Shown here: positions 8,547 to 16,668 of the stretch, piece by piece
How the letters are laid out: the number at the start of each line of letters is the position of its first letter
How positions within the stretch are numbered: position 1 is the first letter of the stretch
Program-made: the position numbers and the translations under genes
Notes under the pieces: generated by a model
What the model saw: only the letters and a program-made list of their open reading frames with translations
The model's database searches: none
What the model was told of the DNA's origin: nothing
Source of the DNA: Geminicoccaceae bacterium
Lineage (GTDB): Bacteria > Pseudomonadota > Alphaproteobacteria > Geminicoccales > Geminicoccaceae
Length of the DNA stretch: 38,011 nucleotides
NCBI GenBank assembly: GCA_020446525.1
Contig: JAGREO010000232.1
Location: 1-38,011 of the forward strand
Direction: 5' to 3'

Positions 8547-9625
8547 TTCGACCAGACCTCGCTCACCTTCGGGCGGTTCTCCGCCCACCATTCGGCATCG
8601 AGTGCGAAACCCATGCCTTCGAGCGCGGGCGAACCGGGCACCTTGTCGATCTTGTCCGCGGGGAAGGTGTCGAACGCCTTCTTGTTGACCGGCCCGGCGT
8701 TCCAGCGGGCGCAGAAAACCGACTGGATCTCGGGACTGGTGCAGAAGTCGACGAACTTCACCGCCGCGTCGAGATTGCGCGCGTCCTTGAAGATCGAATA
8801 GGCCTGCACCTGCCCCATGTGCTGGTTCCACTGGATCGCCAGCTCGGCACCGTTGTCGATGGCGTTGGCGACACGCGTGTGCCAGATCGAGCCCATGTCC
8901 ACCTCGTGATCCGCCATCATCTGCGTCGCCAGCGCGCCGGTATCCCAGAACTTGGTGATCGCGGGACGGATACGGGAAAGCGACGCGAAGGCCCGGTCGA
9001 TGTCGAGCGGATAGAGTTGGTCCATGGGCACGCCGTCGGCGATCAGCGCGAATTCGAGATTGGGCGAGCCCGATGCCATGTCGGCCAGCATGCGCGCGCC
9101 GGGGAAGGCCGCGGCATCCCAGAAGTCGCCCCAGGATTGCGGCTCGTCGCCGCTGGGAAACGCCTTCGTGCTGTAGCCCAGAACTTGGGCATAGACGAAA
9201 TTGCCCACTAGGTAGCTGCGCTTGTAGGTAGGGATGATGTCGGCCGGATCGGTATATTCGAAACTGTCATAGGGCAGTTCCAGCAGCGCATCGAGCTTGT
9301 CGAGCTGGATGAGCGGATCGTCGCCCGTGTCGATCACGTCGAGCTCCACGTGACCCGCTTTGAACATCGCCAGCAGCTTGGCCGCGGTGGCCGCCACCGG
9401 AACGACCCGAATGCCCGTCTTTTCCTCGAAGGGCTGATAGATCACTTCGCGACGAATGTCGTCGTAAGCGCCGCCCGGCGTGCGCACCACCACCTCGCTG
9501 TTCTGCGCCGTCGCCCGTCTTGTAAAGACATAGGGTGCCGCGATCGCAGCGCCTGACGTGGCGAGAAAAGTCCGGCGGCCCAATCCGCTCGTGTTCGCGG
9601 CCGTCTTCGTCGTGTTTCTGGTCAT
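8528..9625 (-). CDS. Extracellular substrate-binding protein of a polyamine/opine-type ABC transporter
   Basis: This 365-residue periplasmic protein starts with a clear twin-arginine signal (GRRTFLATSGAAIAAP, about residues 16-31), so it is probably exported folded by Tat. The mature domain resembles the PotD/AfuA class of binding proteins (VVVRTPGGAYDD near the start of the mature part). A strong AAGGAGG ribosome binding site precedes the ATG at 9625; an in-frame ATG at 9658 lacks one. The gene lies 33 bases after the oxidase gene and directly before the ATPase. The ligand is probably the amine oxidised by the upstream DadA-like enzyme; this is inferred from context only. Confidence 0.88.
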   Translation of the reverse strand: MTRNTTKTAANTSGLGRRTFLATSGAAIAAPYVFTRRATAQNSEVVVRTPGGAYDDIRREVIYQPFEEKTGIRVVPVAATAAKLLAMFKAGHVELDVIDTGDDPLIQLDKLDALLELPYDSFEYTDPADIIPTYKRSYLVGNFVYAQVLGYSTKAFPSGDEPQSWGDFWDAAAFPGARMLADMASGSPNLEFALIADGVPMDQLYPLDIDRAFASLSRIRPAITKFWDTGALATQMMADHEVDMGSIWHTRVANAIDNGAELAIQWNQHMGQVQAYSIFKDARNLDAAVKFVDFCTSPEIQSVFCARWNAGPVNKKAFDTFPADKIDKVPGSPALEGMGFALDAEWWAENRPKVSEVWSKWILQG

Positions 9626-9658
9626 TGTCGCCTCCTTCTCGATCGGATCGATGGTCAT

Positions 9659-10909
9659 TCAGAATCTGGAGAGGGCGTAGGGCGCGAGGTCCAGCCCCGG
9701 CCTTTCACCCGTCATCAGTCGCGCCAGGGCGCGAGCTGTTGTGGGCCCACCGGTCATGCCGAAATGGCCGTGGCCGAAGCCCATGAAGATACCGGGATGG
9801 CTTGGCGCGGTGTCGATCACAGGCAACGAATCGGGCATCGACGGCCGAAAACCCATCCACATCGAGATCTTTGACGTCTGCAGCTTCGGAAAGAGCCTGC
9901 ATCCGTGCTCCAAGAGCTTCCGCGCCCGCTTCTCGTTGGGCGGCGCGCTCAAGCCGGCGAATTCCACCGTTCCGGCCAAACGCAGGCCGTGTTCCATCGG
10001 CGTCGCGCCGAAGCCCAACCCCTTGTGGAGGACCGGGATGCGCAAATCCAAGCCGGGATCCTCGATCATCGCGTGATAGCCGCGCTCTGTATCCAGCGGT
10101 GGCACCAAGCCGAGTGAGCGCAACAAACCGCGCGACCAGGCGCCGGCGGCGACGACCACCGCCTCGTGACGACGATCGCCTTGATTAGCCAGCACGCGGA
10201 TGCGTCGCGTATCCTCGGGCACCAGCTTCATCACCTTCTCGCGCCGCAGGGTGCCGCCTGCCGCGACGAAAATATCGCAAAGCGTCTCGACCAGGCGCCG
10301 CGGGTTCAAGGTCATGCCGTTGTTGGGCAGAAGCAGTCCGCCGGCGACATTTTTCGCGAGATCGGGCACCAATTGGCGCAGATCGTCAGCGCCGAGCGGT
10401 TCCGCGCGAACATCGTTCGCCTCGAAAATCTCCCGCACCAACGGCGCCAGCTCGCTGCCGGCATCGCCGTTCCAGATCTGGACGTGGCCGCTCACGCGGA
10501 TCAGCTCCTCGAAGGTCCGGTCGCCCAACAGATCGCGATAGGCCTCGAAGGCGGGTGCATGAAGTGCGCGCAACGCCTTGGCGATCCGTAGCACCTGCGA
10601 CCGGCGACCGGCGCGCATCAGCCGCAGCAGCCACGGCGCAGCGCGGGGCAGGTAGCGTCGGTCGATTGCCAGCGGACCCTCGGGATCGAGAAGCCAGCCC
10701 GGCAGCTTGCGCAAAATGCCGGGCATGGCGATCGGTACGCAACTCTCGGGGCTGATCAAGCCGGCATTGCCGTAAGAGGCTCCGGCGGCGGGTCCGCCCG
10801 GATCGTAGAGCGTGACGCTTTGGCCTCTGCGCTGAAGATAAAGCGCCGTGCAGACACCGACGATGCCCGCGCCCACCACGGCTGGACCCTCGATCACGCC
10901 GTTGCTCAC
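9659..10909 (-). CDS. FAD-dependent amine oxidoreductase, D-amino acid dehydrogenase (DadA)-like
   Basis: This 416-residue flavoprotein of the DAO family would oxidise an amine, most likely a D-amino acid or N-substituted amino acid, to the corresponding imine. The FAD-binding GAGIVG motif is at residues 13-18, followed by a glutamate/aspartate-bearing strand (VTLYDPG). The segment AAGASYGNAGLISP near residues 41-54 and the C-terminal GFGHGHFGMTGGP motif are both typical of DadA relatives. It starts with GTG at 10909, overlapping the RidA stop by four bases (GTGA), so the two products are made in step. This fits their chemistry: RidA removes reactive imines. A close alternative is an opine or hydroxyproline-type oxidase. 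Confidence 0.87.
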   Translation of the reverse strand: MSNGVIEGPAVVGAGIVGVCTALYLQRRGQSVTLYDPGGPAAGASYGNAGLISPESCVPIAMPGILRKLPGWLLDPEGPLAIDRRYLPRAAPWLLRLMRAGRRSQVLRIAKALRALHAPAFEAYRDLLGDRTFEELIRVSGHVQIWNGDAGSELAPLVREIFEANDVRAEPLGADDLRQLVPDLAKNVAGGLLLPNNGMTLNPRRLVETLCDIFVAAGGTLRREKVMKLVPEDTRRIRVLANQGDRRHEAVVVAAGAWSRGLLRSLGLVPPLDTERGYHAMIEDPGLDLRIPVLHKGLGFGATPMEHGLRLAGTVEFAGLSAPPNEKRARKLLEHGCRLFPKLQTSKISMWMGFRPSMPDSLPVIDTAPSHPGIFMGFGHGHFGMTGGPTTARALARLMTGERPGLDLAPYALSRF

Positions 10910-11295
10910 GTGGCCCTGTCCAGATGGGCGTGCACGACCATTTCGATGCGCATGCCCGGCACCAGCAACTCCTTAACAATCACCGTGGCGCGATTCGGGT
11001 AGGGAGGCTCGAAAAAAGTCCTGTAGACTTCGTTCATGCCTTCGGCGTCGCTCGCTTCGACGAGAAAGACCGTGATCTGGGCCACGTCCTTCAGCGTGCC
11101 ACCGGCTTGCCTCATCACCAATACGAGATTAGCGAGCGCTCGCCGGGTCTGCTCGCGAATGTCACCGCTCGTCTGGACCCGGCCGGTCTCCGGATCGCGA
11201 GGTATCTGCACAGTATAAACCTGATCGCCGGCACGGACGGCGTTCGTCACGGGACCGGTGTTCGCCGGCAAACCCCAATCGATCACCTCCACCAT
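10906..11295 (-). CDS. RidA family (YjgF/YER057c/UK114) imine deaminase
   Basis: This 129-residue protein belongs to the RidA family, cytosolic trimers that hydrolyse 2-imino acids and enamines. The conserved arginine (PNRATVIVKEL, about residues 99-109) and the following glutamate (RIEMVV) are present, so it may be catalytically active. The ATG at 11295 has a strong GGGAGGAGG ribosome binding site; an upstream in-frame ATG at 11313 does not. It is the first gene of the operon and overlaps the DadA-like gene by four bases, which suggests it cleans up that enzyme's product. Upstream lies a 200-base region with an inverted repeat. Confidence 0.9.
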   Translation of the reverse strand: MVEVIDWGLPANTGPVTNAVRAGDQVYTVQIPRDPETGRVQTSGDIREQTRRALANLVLVMRQAGGTLKDVAQITVFLVEASDAEGMNEVYRTFFEPPYPNRATVIVKELLVPGMRIEMVVHAHLDRAT

Positions 11296-11379
11296 CGCCC
11301 TCCTCCCGTTCATTATCCGCTCGTGGGCGATACCGAGCTTATTTCCGGTTTGCGCGGGAGTGAAATGAGTTCTCCTTGA

Positions 11380-11404
11380 ACATCATGAGGCCCTCTCATG
11401 ATGT
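11380..11404. promoter_or_regulatory. Perfect 10-bp inverted repeat, candidate LysR-type operator
   Basis: Two 10-base arms, ACATCATGAG (11380-11389) and CTCATGATGT (11395-11404), are exact reverse complements around a 5-base spacer. The inner part contains a T-N11-A dyad, the usual core of LysR-type binding sites. It lies 85 bases upstream of the ridA start in the 200-base gap after the dehydrogenase gene. No T-run follows it on either strand, so it does not look like an intrinsic terminator. Confidence 0.55.
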
Positions 11405-11496
11405 CGGTCATACATCTTTTGGGTTAGTTATCCTGGCATTGCCTCGAAAGCTGACCATTGATTCGCGTCGGTCGGGTCCAGGTGGCGGGTTTGCGC

Positions 11497-12621
11497 TCAG
11501 GTGGTGTGGACGCGGGTCCAGCGGCGTTCGGTGACGCTGGTTTCGATCGCATCGCATACCGCTTCGACGCGGGCGCCCTCCTCGAAGTCGGGCCATGCGC
11601 GGCTGCGGCCGGCGATGGCGTCGAGCAGGTGGGCGGCCTCGATGACCTTGAGGTCGTTGAAGCCCAGGCCGTGACCCCAGCCGGGGGTGAAGCGACCGAA
11701 GGGCGGGTGCGGCGGGCCGGTCAATATGGTGCGAAAGCCGTTGTCGTCGCTGCGCTCGGCGGTCTTGAAGAGCTGCAGCTCGTTGAAGCGCTCCTGGGTG
11801 AAGCGGAGGCCGCCCTTCGTGCCGTAGAGCTCGAGATCGAGGCCGTTCTTGCGGCCGAAGGCGATCCGTGAGGCGCCGATGTGGCCGACGACGCCGGTCT
11901 CGAAGCGGACGAGCGCCTCGATCACGTCCTCGTTCTCCACCGGCAGCATACGGCCCTTCTCGTCGGCGCGCTCGGCATGGGCGGTGTAGGTGCCGGCCGC
12001 GACCTCGCCGATCGGCCCGACGAGGAAGTGCGCCAGGTTGATCGCGTGGCTGCCCATGTCGCCGAGCACGCCGCTGCCGGCCAGCTTGCGCTGCACCCGC
12101 CAGCCATAGGGAAAATCGGCGCGGCCCATATAATCCTCGTCGAAGATCGCCCGGAACTGGGTGATCCGGCCGAGCTCGCCCTCCTCCACCAGCTTGCGTG
12201 CGAGAGCCAGCGCGGGAGAGCGGACATAATTGTAGCCGACCAGCGTGGTCACGCCGGCGGCACGGGCGGCATCGCGCATTTCCCGCGCATCGGCCGCCGT
12301 GAGCGCCATCGGCTTTTCGCACCAGACGTGCTTGCCGGCCGCGAGGGCCGCGAGCGCCATGGGCTTGTGGAGGATGTTGGGGGCGGTGATCGAGACGACG
12401 GCGACGTCGGGGTCCGCCACCAGCTCGTGCCAGTCGTCGGTCGCCCGGGCGAAGTCGAAGCGTGCTCGCGCCGCCTCGGCCGATCGGGCGTCGACATCCG
12501 CCACCGCCACCAGCCGCGGCCGGAGCGGCGGCTCGAACACGTGGCCCACGGCCGCCATCGCCTGGGCGTGGCAGGCGCCCATATAGCCCGTGCCGATCAC
12601 ACCGATGCCGATCTCGTTCAT
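11497..12621 (-). CDS. Gfo/Idh/MocA family NAD(P)-dependent sugar dehydrogenase
   Basis: This 374-residue cytosolic oxidoreductase would oxidise or reduce a sugar or cyclitol with NAD(P). The Rossmann motif is GTGYMG (residues 10-15), the catalytic EKP is at 102-104, and the second catalytic pair lies in GDMGSHAINLAHF (Asp188 and His192). The ATG at 12621 follows a GAGAGAAG ribosome binding site; the frame is open further upstream. It is the last gene of the FrcABC-like sugar import cluster, separated from it by the Uma2 gene, and may act on the imported sugar. Inositol dehydrogenase or a related sugar dehydrogenase are both possible. Confidence 0.88.
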   Translation of the reverse strand: MNEIGIGVIGTGYMGACHAQAMAAVGHVFEPPLRPRLVAVADVDARSAEAARARFDFARATDDWHELVADPDVAVVSITAPNILHKPMALAALAAGKHVWCEKPMALTAADAREMRDAARAAGVTTLVGYNYVRSPALALARKLVEEGELGRITQFRAIFDEDYMGRADFPYGWRVQRKLAGSGVLGDMGSHAINLAHFLVGPIGEVAAGTYTAHAERADEKGRMLPVENEDVIEALVRFETGVVGHIGASRIAFGRKNGLDLELYGTKGGLRFTQERFNELQLFKTAERSDDNGFRTILTGPPHPPFGRFTPGWGHGLGFNDLKVIEAAHLLDAIAGRSRAWPDFEEGARVEAVCDAIETSVTERRWTRVHTT

Positions 12622-12667
12622 CTTCTCTCGTCTGCTCCCCTGCGCCGGGGCGGCTCTGCCGATCCTT

Positions 12668-13246
12668 TCAGCTGCCGCCCGCCTCGTCCAGTTGCGCCTC
12701 GGCATAGACTTCGTCCAGCCCGAGCGGCCGCGGCAGATCGGCGATCGTCATCGCCGTGTCGAGGCCCTCGTGTACCACCGATCGCCAGCTCCCGTCCGGC
12801 TCGCGGGTGGCCTGCTCGATCCGCGCCTTCTCCGTGTCGACGAAGAGGATCGTGTGCAGCGTCGCGATCGCCTGGTAAGCCCAGCGCTTGCGCGTCAGAT
12901 CGTACTCGTCGGTCGAGGGAGAGAGCACCTCGACGACGATGACGGGATCGTCGACCACCTGCACCCGGGGGTCGTGCGCGCCGCAGCGGACGAAGCAGTC
13001 GGGATACATGACGGCACCGGCCGGCGAGCGCACCTTGAGGTTGCTGCCGTGGACGCGGCAACCGCTGCCTTGGAGGCGGTCTCGGAGCTCGGCCGCCACA
13101 TTGATCGAAATCAGGTCGTGATTGGCCGAGCCGCCGGCCATGAGGCGGACGACGCCGCCGACGAATTCGTAGCGCTCCTTCTGCCCGGTCTCCCAGACGA
13201 TGAACCGGTCCGCATCGTGGATGAGCGGAACGGCGAGCTCGGCCAT
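12668..13246 (-). CDS. Uma2 family (DUF820) putative endonuclease
   Basis: This 192-residue protein belongs to Uma2/DUF820, a restriction-endonuclease-like (PD-(D/E)XK) family expanded in cyanobacteria and scattered elsewhere; its biological role is unknown. The fold's residues are visible: Glu27 in YEFVGG, Asp83 in MYPDCF, Glu106 in VVEVLSPST, and Lys120 before the AYQ helix. The length is normal for the family. It sits between the sugar ABC ATPase and the sugar dehydrogenase, 46 bases from the latter and 76 from the former, all in the same direction. It looks like an insertion into a sugar operon. Confidence 0.85.
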   Translation of the reverse strand: MAELAVPLIHDADRFIVWETGQKERYEFVGGVVRLMAGGSANHDLISINVAAELRDRLQGSGCRVHGSNLKVRSPAGAVMYPDCFVRCGAHDPRVQVVDDPVIVVEVLSPSTDEYDLTRKRWAYQAIATLHTILFVDTEKARIEQATREPDGSWRSVVHEGLDTAMTIADLPRPLGLDEVYAEAQLDEAGGS

Positions 13247-13322
13247 GGGTCCTCCGCACGTCGGATGTCGGCGGATGCTAGCAGCGGGCGGGAGCCCTGT
13301 CTCGCGAGGCGAGGATGCGGCG

Positions 13323-14105
13323 TCAGACGGTGCCGCCCAGATCGGCCGAGAGCTCCTGCAGCTCGAGGCCGCCCGCCATCAGGTTCTGCAGTTCGTCCAG
13401 ATCGGCCTCGCCGCGCTCGAAGGTGCCGAGTGTGCGGCCGCGGTTGAGCACGGTGAACTTGTCGCCGACGGCATGGGCGTGGCGGACATTGTGGGTGATG
13501 AAGACGACACCCAGGCCCTTCTGGCGGACCATCGACACATATTTGAGCACCATCGAGGTCTGGCGCACGCCGAGCGCCGAGGTCGGCTCGTCGAGGATCA
13601 GCACCTTGGCACCGAAATAGACGGCACGGGCGATGGCGACGCACTGCCGCTCGCCGCCCGAGAGCGTGCCGACGGCCTGGTTGGGATCCCGCACGTCGAT
13701 GCCGATGCGGTGCATCTCCTCGCGTGCCACCCGGTCGGCCTCGCCGAAGTCGAAATAGCGCAAGGGCCAGACGCCTCTGGTCGGCTCGCGGCCCATGAAG
13801 AAGTTGCGGGTGATGGACATCAGCGGGATCATCGCCAGGTCCTGATAGACCGTGGCGATGCCGGCATCGAGCGCGTCGCGCGGGCTCGAGAAGTCGGCGC
13901 GCTTGCCGTCGACCCACATCTCGCCCCTGGTCGGACGATGCACGCCCGAGAGCGTCTTGATCAGCGTCGACTTGCCCGCACCGTTGTCGCCCAGAAGGCA
14001 GAGCACCTGGCCCCGGTCGACGGAGAGATCGACGCCCGAGAGCGCGATCACCGAGCCGAAATGCTTCTCGATCCCGCGCATCTCGACCAGCGGATGGTCA
14101 GCCAT
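13323..14105 (-). CDS. Sugar ABC transporter ATP-binding protein, FrcA-like
   Basis: This 260-residue protein contains a single nucleotide-binding domain: Walker [10 protein letters not shown] (about residues 38-46), signature LSGGERQ, Walker [13 protein letters not shown] and switch histidine FITHN. It resembles FrcA-type ATPases of CUT2 (ribose/fructose class) transporters, which unlike RbsA/XylG have one ATPase domain rather than two. It lies nine bases after the permease gene on the same strand. It should energise the permease at 14115-15224 and the binding protein at 15319-16248. Confidence 0.88.
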   Translation of the reverse strand: MADHPLVEMRGIEKHFGSVIALSGVDLSVDRGQVLCLLGDNGAGKSTLIKTLSGVHRPTRGEMWVDGKRADFSSPRDALDAGIATVYQDLAMIPLMSITRNFFMGREPTRGVWPLRYFDFGEADRVAREEMHRIGIDVRDPNQAVGTLSGGERQCVAIARAVYFGAKVLILDEPTSALGVRQTSMVLKYVSMVRQKGLGVVFITHNVRHAHAVGDKFTVLNRGRTLGTFERGEADLDELQNLMAGGLELQELSADLGGTV

Positions 14106-14114
14106 GACGCACTC

Positions 14115-15224
14115 CTACCGCTCGCCGGTGACGCGTTTGCGGACGATGTTGTTGAACAGCACCGCCACCAGCAACATGCCGCCCAGAAAGACGAGGTACC
14201 AGTCCTGGTCGATCTGGGTGTAGGTCAGGCCGATCAGCACCATGCCGAAGATGATGGCACCGAAGAACGCGCCGATCGCCGAACCGTAGCCGCCGGTCAG
14301 GAGACAGCCGCCGATCACCGCGGCGATGATCGCCTCGAACTCCTTCTGGAAGCCGCGCCTGGCGTCGGTCGAGCCGGTGTCGAGCACGGTGATGATGGCG
14401 ACCAGCGCCGCACAGCAGGCGGTGGTCATGAAGAGCGCCATTTTCACCCGCGTCACCGGCACGCCGGAATTGCGGGCGGCGTTGGCGTCGCCGCCCGAAG
14501 CGAAGATCCAGTTGCCGACGCGGGTGCGGGTGAGCACCCAGGTGGCGAGCAGGGCGATGGCGACGAACCAGGCGATGTCGACGGGAATGCCGGTGACCTT
14601 GGGCACGCCGCTCTTGAAGGTCTCGATCCAGCCCGCCTCGGCCGCCCAGGTGAAGAAGCCGCCGAAGAGCTCGCCCGAGAACAACCACTCGAGCGGGCTG
14701 CCGCCGGCGGCCTCGCGGATGCCGCGCATCTGGGTGGCGCCGCCGGTGGCCCATTTGAGCCCCACCAGCGTCAGCCCGCGAAAGATGAAGAGAAAGGCGA
14801 GCGTGACGATGAAGGAGGGCAGGCCGGTGCGCAGCACGATCTGGCCGTTGAGCGCGCCGAAGGCGGCGGCGAAGACGAAGGTGACGATGATCGAGAGCCA
14901 GAGGTCGAGGCCGTAGACCGTCAGCGCCGTGCCGAAGATCAGCCCGGCGAAGGCGACCATCGAGCCGACCGAGAGGTCGAATTCGCCGCCGATCATCAGA
15001 AGCGCCGCGCCGATGGCGAGAATGCCCAGTTGGGCCGCGGGCGAGAGGAAGGTGATGATGCCCGAGAGCGTGAACATGCTCTCCGACGCGGTGACCATGA
15101 AGAAGCCGGCGATCAGGATCAGCCCGGCGATGGCGCCCAGCTCCGGGCGCCGCATCATCCGGGTCATGAGCGGTGCCTGCTTGAGCCTCTCGTCGGCCGG
15201 TCTGCTCGCCTGCTCGATCGCCAC
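14115..15224 (-). CDS. Sugar ABC transporter permease, FrcC/RbsC-like
   Basis: This 369-residue inner-membrane permease belongs to the BPD_transp_2 family of CUT2 sugar importers. Many hydrophobic segments begin near residue 29. The family signature GEFDLSVGSMVAFAGL is near residues 79-94, and the C-terminal VIGGCLLTGGYGSAIGAF motif is typical of RbsC/FrcC. The GTG at 15224 has an AAGGGG motif about nine bases upstream and gives a normal cytoplasmic N-terminus. The open frame extends 60 codons further, but that stretch is implausibly rich in Arg and Ser and would run through the hairpin at 15262-15307 into the binding-protein gene. Confidence 0.87.
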   Translation of the reverse strand: MAIEQASRPADERLKQAPLMTRMMRRPELGAIAGLILIAGFFMVTASESMFTLSGIITFLSPAAQLGILAIGAALLMIGGEFDLSVGSMVAFAGLIFGTALTVYGLDLWLSIIVTFVFAAAFGALNGQIVLRTGLPSFIVTLAFLFIFRGLTLVGLKWATGGATQMRGIREAAGGSPLEWLFSGELFGGFFTWAAEAGWIETFKSGVPKVTGIPVDIAWFVAIALLATWVLTRTRVGNWIFASGGDANAARNSGVPVTRVKMALFMTTACCAALVAIITVLDTGSTDARRGFQKEFEAIIAAVIGGCLLTGGYGSAIGAFFGAIIFGMVLIGLTYTQIDQDWYLVFLGGMLLVAVLFNNIVRKRVTGER

Positions 15225-15261
15225 GGCGCTCGTCCCCTTCGTCCTTCGTCCGCGCACCGAT

Positions 15262-15307
15262 CCTCGATCCGGTGTGTCTCCCCGCTGCCGGGAGTACCGG
15301 ATCGAGG
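15262..15307 (-). promoter_or_regulatory. Intercistronic stem-loop between binding-protein and permease genes
   Basis: Exact 12-base arms CCTCGATCCGGT (15262-15273) and ACCGGATCGAGG (15296-15307) enclose an inner CTCCC/GGGAG stem (15278-15282 and 15290-15294) with a 7-base loop. The structure lies in the 94-base gap after the binding-protein stop. There is no T-run. Such hairpins commonly protect the upstream binding-protein message from 3' decay or cause partial termination, giving more binding protein than permease. Confidence 0.65.
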
Positions 15308-15318
15308 CCGGGGGTGCG

Positions 15319-16248
15319 TCAGCGGATGCCTTGTGCGGAGAGCTCGACCACCTGCGGGGCCTTTTCCTTCGTGACGAGGTTCGGGCCCGAGGCCACGTCG
15401 CCACCGGGCATCAGGCCATACTTGTCGTAGAGTGCCAGGAAGGCCACCGGCAGGTAGCCCTGCAGGAACTGCTGCTGGTCGATGGCGAAGGCCGCCTTGC
15501 CGTCGGCCACCGCCTGCAGGAAGTTGGCCGAGAGGTCGAAGCTGGCGATCTTGACCTCGCCGGCGCGACCCATCTCGTCGATCGCCGCCACCGCCGGCTC
15601 GCCAGCGAGCGGCGCACCGAGCGTCATCACCGTGTCGATCTCGGGATCGCTCTCGAGCGACGCCTTGACCTTGGCGCCGATCTCGGTCGGATCGTTGGTC
15701 GTCGGCAGCACGGTGACATCGCCGCCGAAGCCTTCGGCGAAGCCTTCGCAGCGCAGATCGAGGGCGACGTTGCCGACCTCGTGGTTGACGCAGATTGCCC
15801 TGGTGCCGCCCATCTCCGCCAGCTTCTCGCCGGCGGCGACGCCTGCGTCGTATTCGGACTGGCCGACGTGCAGCAGCACGCCCAGATCCTTCGCGACGTC
15901 GGAGCCCGAATTCATCGAGATCACCGGAATGCCGGCCTCGACCGCCTTCTCGATCGAAGGCCCGAGCGCGTCGGCGTCGGGGATCGACACCACCAGTCCG
16001 TCGGGCTCCTGGTTGACCGCGGCGTCGATGAGCTGGGCCATCGCCACCATGTCGAAGGTCTCGGGTGCCCGATAGTCGACATTGACCCCGTAATCCTCGG
16101 CGGCCTGCCCTACGCCGTTCTTGACCACGGACCAGAACGGGTCCGAGGCCTGGCCGTGGCTGACGACGATGATGTCGGTGGCCATGGCGGATCCGGCTGC
16201 GAGAATGCCGGTGAGGCCGGCGATGCCGGCAAGTCCGAAGAGGCGCAT
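15319..16248 (-). CDS. Sugar ABC transporter substrate-binding protein, periplasmic-binding 4 family (FrcB/RbsB-like)
   Basis: This 309-residue periplasmic protein starts with a Sec signal ([20 protein letters not shown], cleavage around AMA near residue 23). The mature protein has the RbsB-type layout: [20 protein letters not shown] at the start, a DGLVVSIPD segment, a VISMNSG segment and a C-terminal [15 protein letters not shown] segment. It should bind a monosaccharide. The ATG at 16248 follows a GGGAGAG ribosome binding site. It is the promoter-proximal gene of the sugar cluster and is followed by a stable hairpin before the permease gene. Confidence 0.9.
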   Translation of the reverse strand: MRLFGLAGIAGLTGILAAGSAMATDIIVVSHGQASDPFWSVVKNGVGQAAEDYGVNVDYRAPETFDMVAMAQLIDAAVNQEPDGLVVSIPDADALGPSIEKAVEAGIPVISMNSGSDVAKDLGVLLHVGQSEYDAGVAAGEKLAEMGGTRAICVNHEVGNVALDLRCEGFAEGFGGDVTVLPTTNDPTEIGAKVKASLESDPEIDTVMTLGAPLAGEPAVAAIDEMGRAGEVKIASFDLSANFLQAVADGKAAFAIDQQQFLQGYLPVAFLALYDKYGLMPGGDVASGPNLVTKEKAPQVVELSAQGIR

Positions 16249-16343
16249 GATGTTCTCTCCCTGTTCGTGGACGCCCGGCTCGTGAAGGGGGCGTTCGTCC
16301 CGATCCGACGGCCCGTGATCCCGCGGGCTCGACCCGATGCGCG

Positions 16344-16376
16344 ATTTTGGGACCTCGCGGCTTCCATGGCAACCGC
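16344..16376 (-). promoter_or_regulatory. Candidate promoter and overlapping palindrome of the FrcB-like gene
   Basis: Reading the minus strand, TTGCCA (complement of 16367-16372) and CAAAAT (complement of 16344-16349) are 17 bases apart, about 95 bases upstream of the binding-protein start. The TTGCCA box lies inside a 20-base imperfect palindrome at 16357-16376 (GCGG and CCGC ends, CCATGG centre, 16 of 20 positions symmetric). A repressor bound there would block RNA polymerase, as sugar repressors often do. No regulator gene for it is seen nearby. Confidence 0.4.
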
Positions 16377-16449
16377 TGCAACGCGATGTGCGGGAGAGGT
16401 GACGAGGTCGGGCAGCTCGCTCGGGAGCGCACGCGGGGTATCGATCGTC

Positions 16450-16523
16450 TGGAGCGGGTAGCGGGAATCGAACCCGCACGTCCAGCTTGGGAAGCTGGCA
16501 GGCTGCCACTACATCATACCCGC
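16450..16523 (-). tRNA. tRNA-Gly (CCC anticodon)
   Basis: The minus strand folds as a complete 74-base tRNA including an encoded CCA end (complement of 16450-16452). The acceptor stem is GCGGGTA with TACCCGC, the anticodon arm is CCAGC-TTCCCAA-GCTGG with anticodon CCC, and the T arm carries GGTTCGATTCC. The discriminator base is U. It reads glycine GGG codons. It is divergent from rpsD. Confidence 0.96.
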
Positions 16524-16534
16524 CGGAGCCACAC

Positions 16535-16562
16535 GATTAACCGAGCCCTCCGCCCGACACAA
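16535..16562 (-). promoter_or_regulatory. Candidate promoter of tRNA-Gly
   Basis: On the minus strand TTGTGT (complement of 16557-16562) and TTAATC (complement of 16535-16540) are 16 bases apart. The -10-like box ends 11 bases before the tRNA 5' end, the short leader expected of a tRNA gene. Neither box is a perfect match. Confidence 0.4.
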
Positions 16563-16602
16563 GGGCGGCGCGACGGGGGCTCGTCGCCGATCGATCGGGG
16601 CT

Positions 16603-16630
16603 TTGACAAACGGCTTCGGGTCACTATAAG
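16603..16630 (+). promoter_or_regulatory. Strong sigma-70-like promoter of rpsD
   Basis: A perfect TTGACA (16603-16608) is followed 16 bases later by TATAAG (16625-16630). This is the best promoter match in the window and faces rpsD. Transcription should start near 16637, about 62 bases before the rpsD ATG. Confidence 0.7.
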
Positions 16631-16642
16631 ACCCGGCAGCAC

Positions 16643-16668
16643 GCGGCCGGGTTCTCCGGGCCGCTTTT
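16643..16668 (+). promoter_or_regulatory. Terminator-like hairpin in the rpsD leader
   Basis: GCGGCC (16643-16648) pairs with GGCCGC (16659-16664), with a further short inner pairing. It is followed at once by TTTT and then CGTTGTT. It sits wholly within the predicted leader between the promoter and the rpsD start, so it could act as an attenuator or as a protein-binding leader structure. No function has been shown. Confidence 0.45.

Noticed and set aside
13200..15374. A 724-codon open frame on the plus strand.
   Set aside because: It lies opposite the sugar ABC ATPase and permease, which have clear family motifs. The frame is rich in Arg, Asp, His and Gly as expected for the antisense of GC-rich genes.
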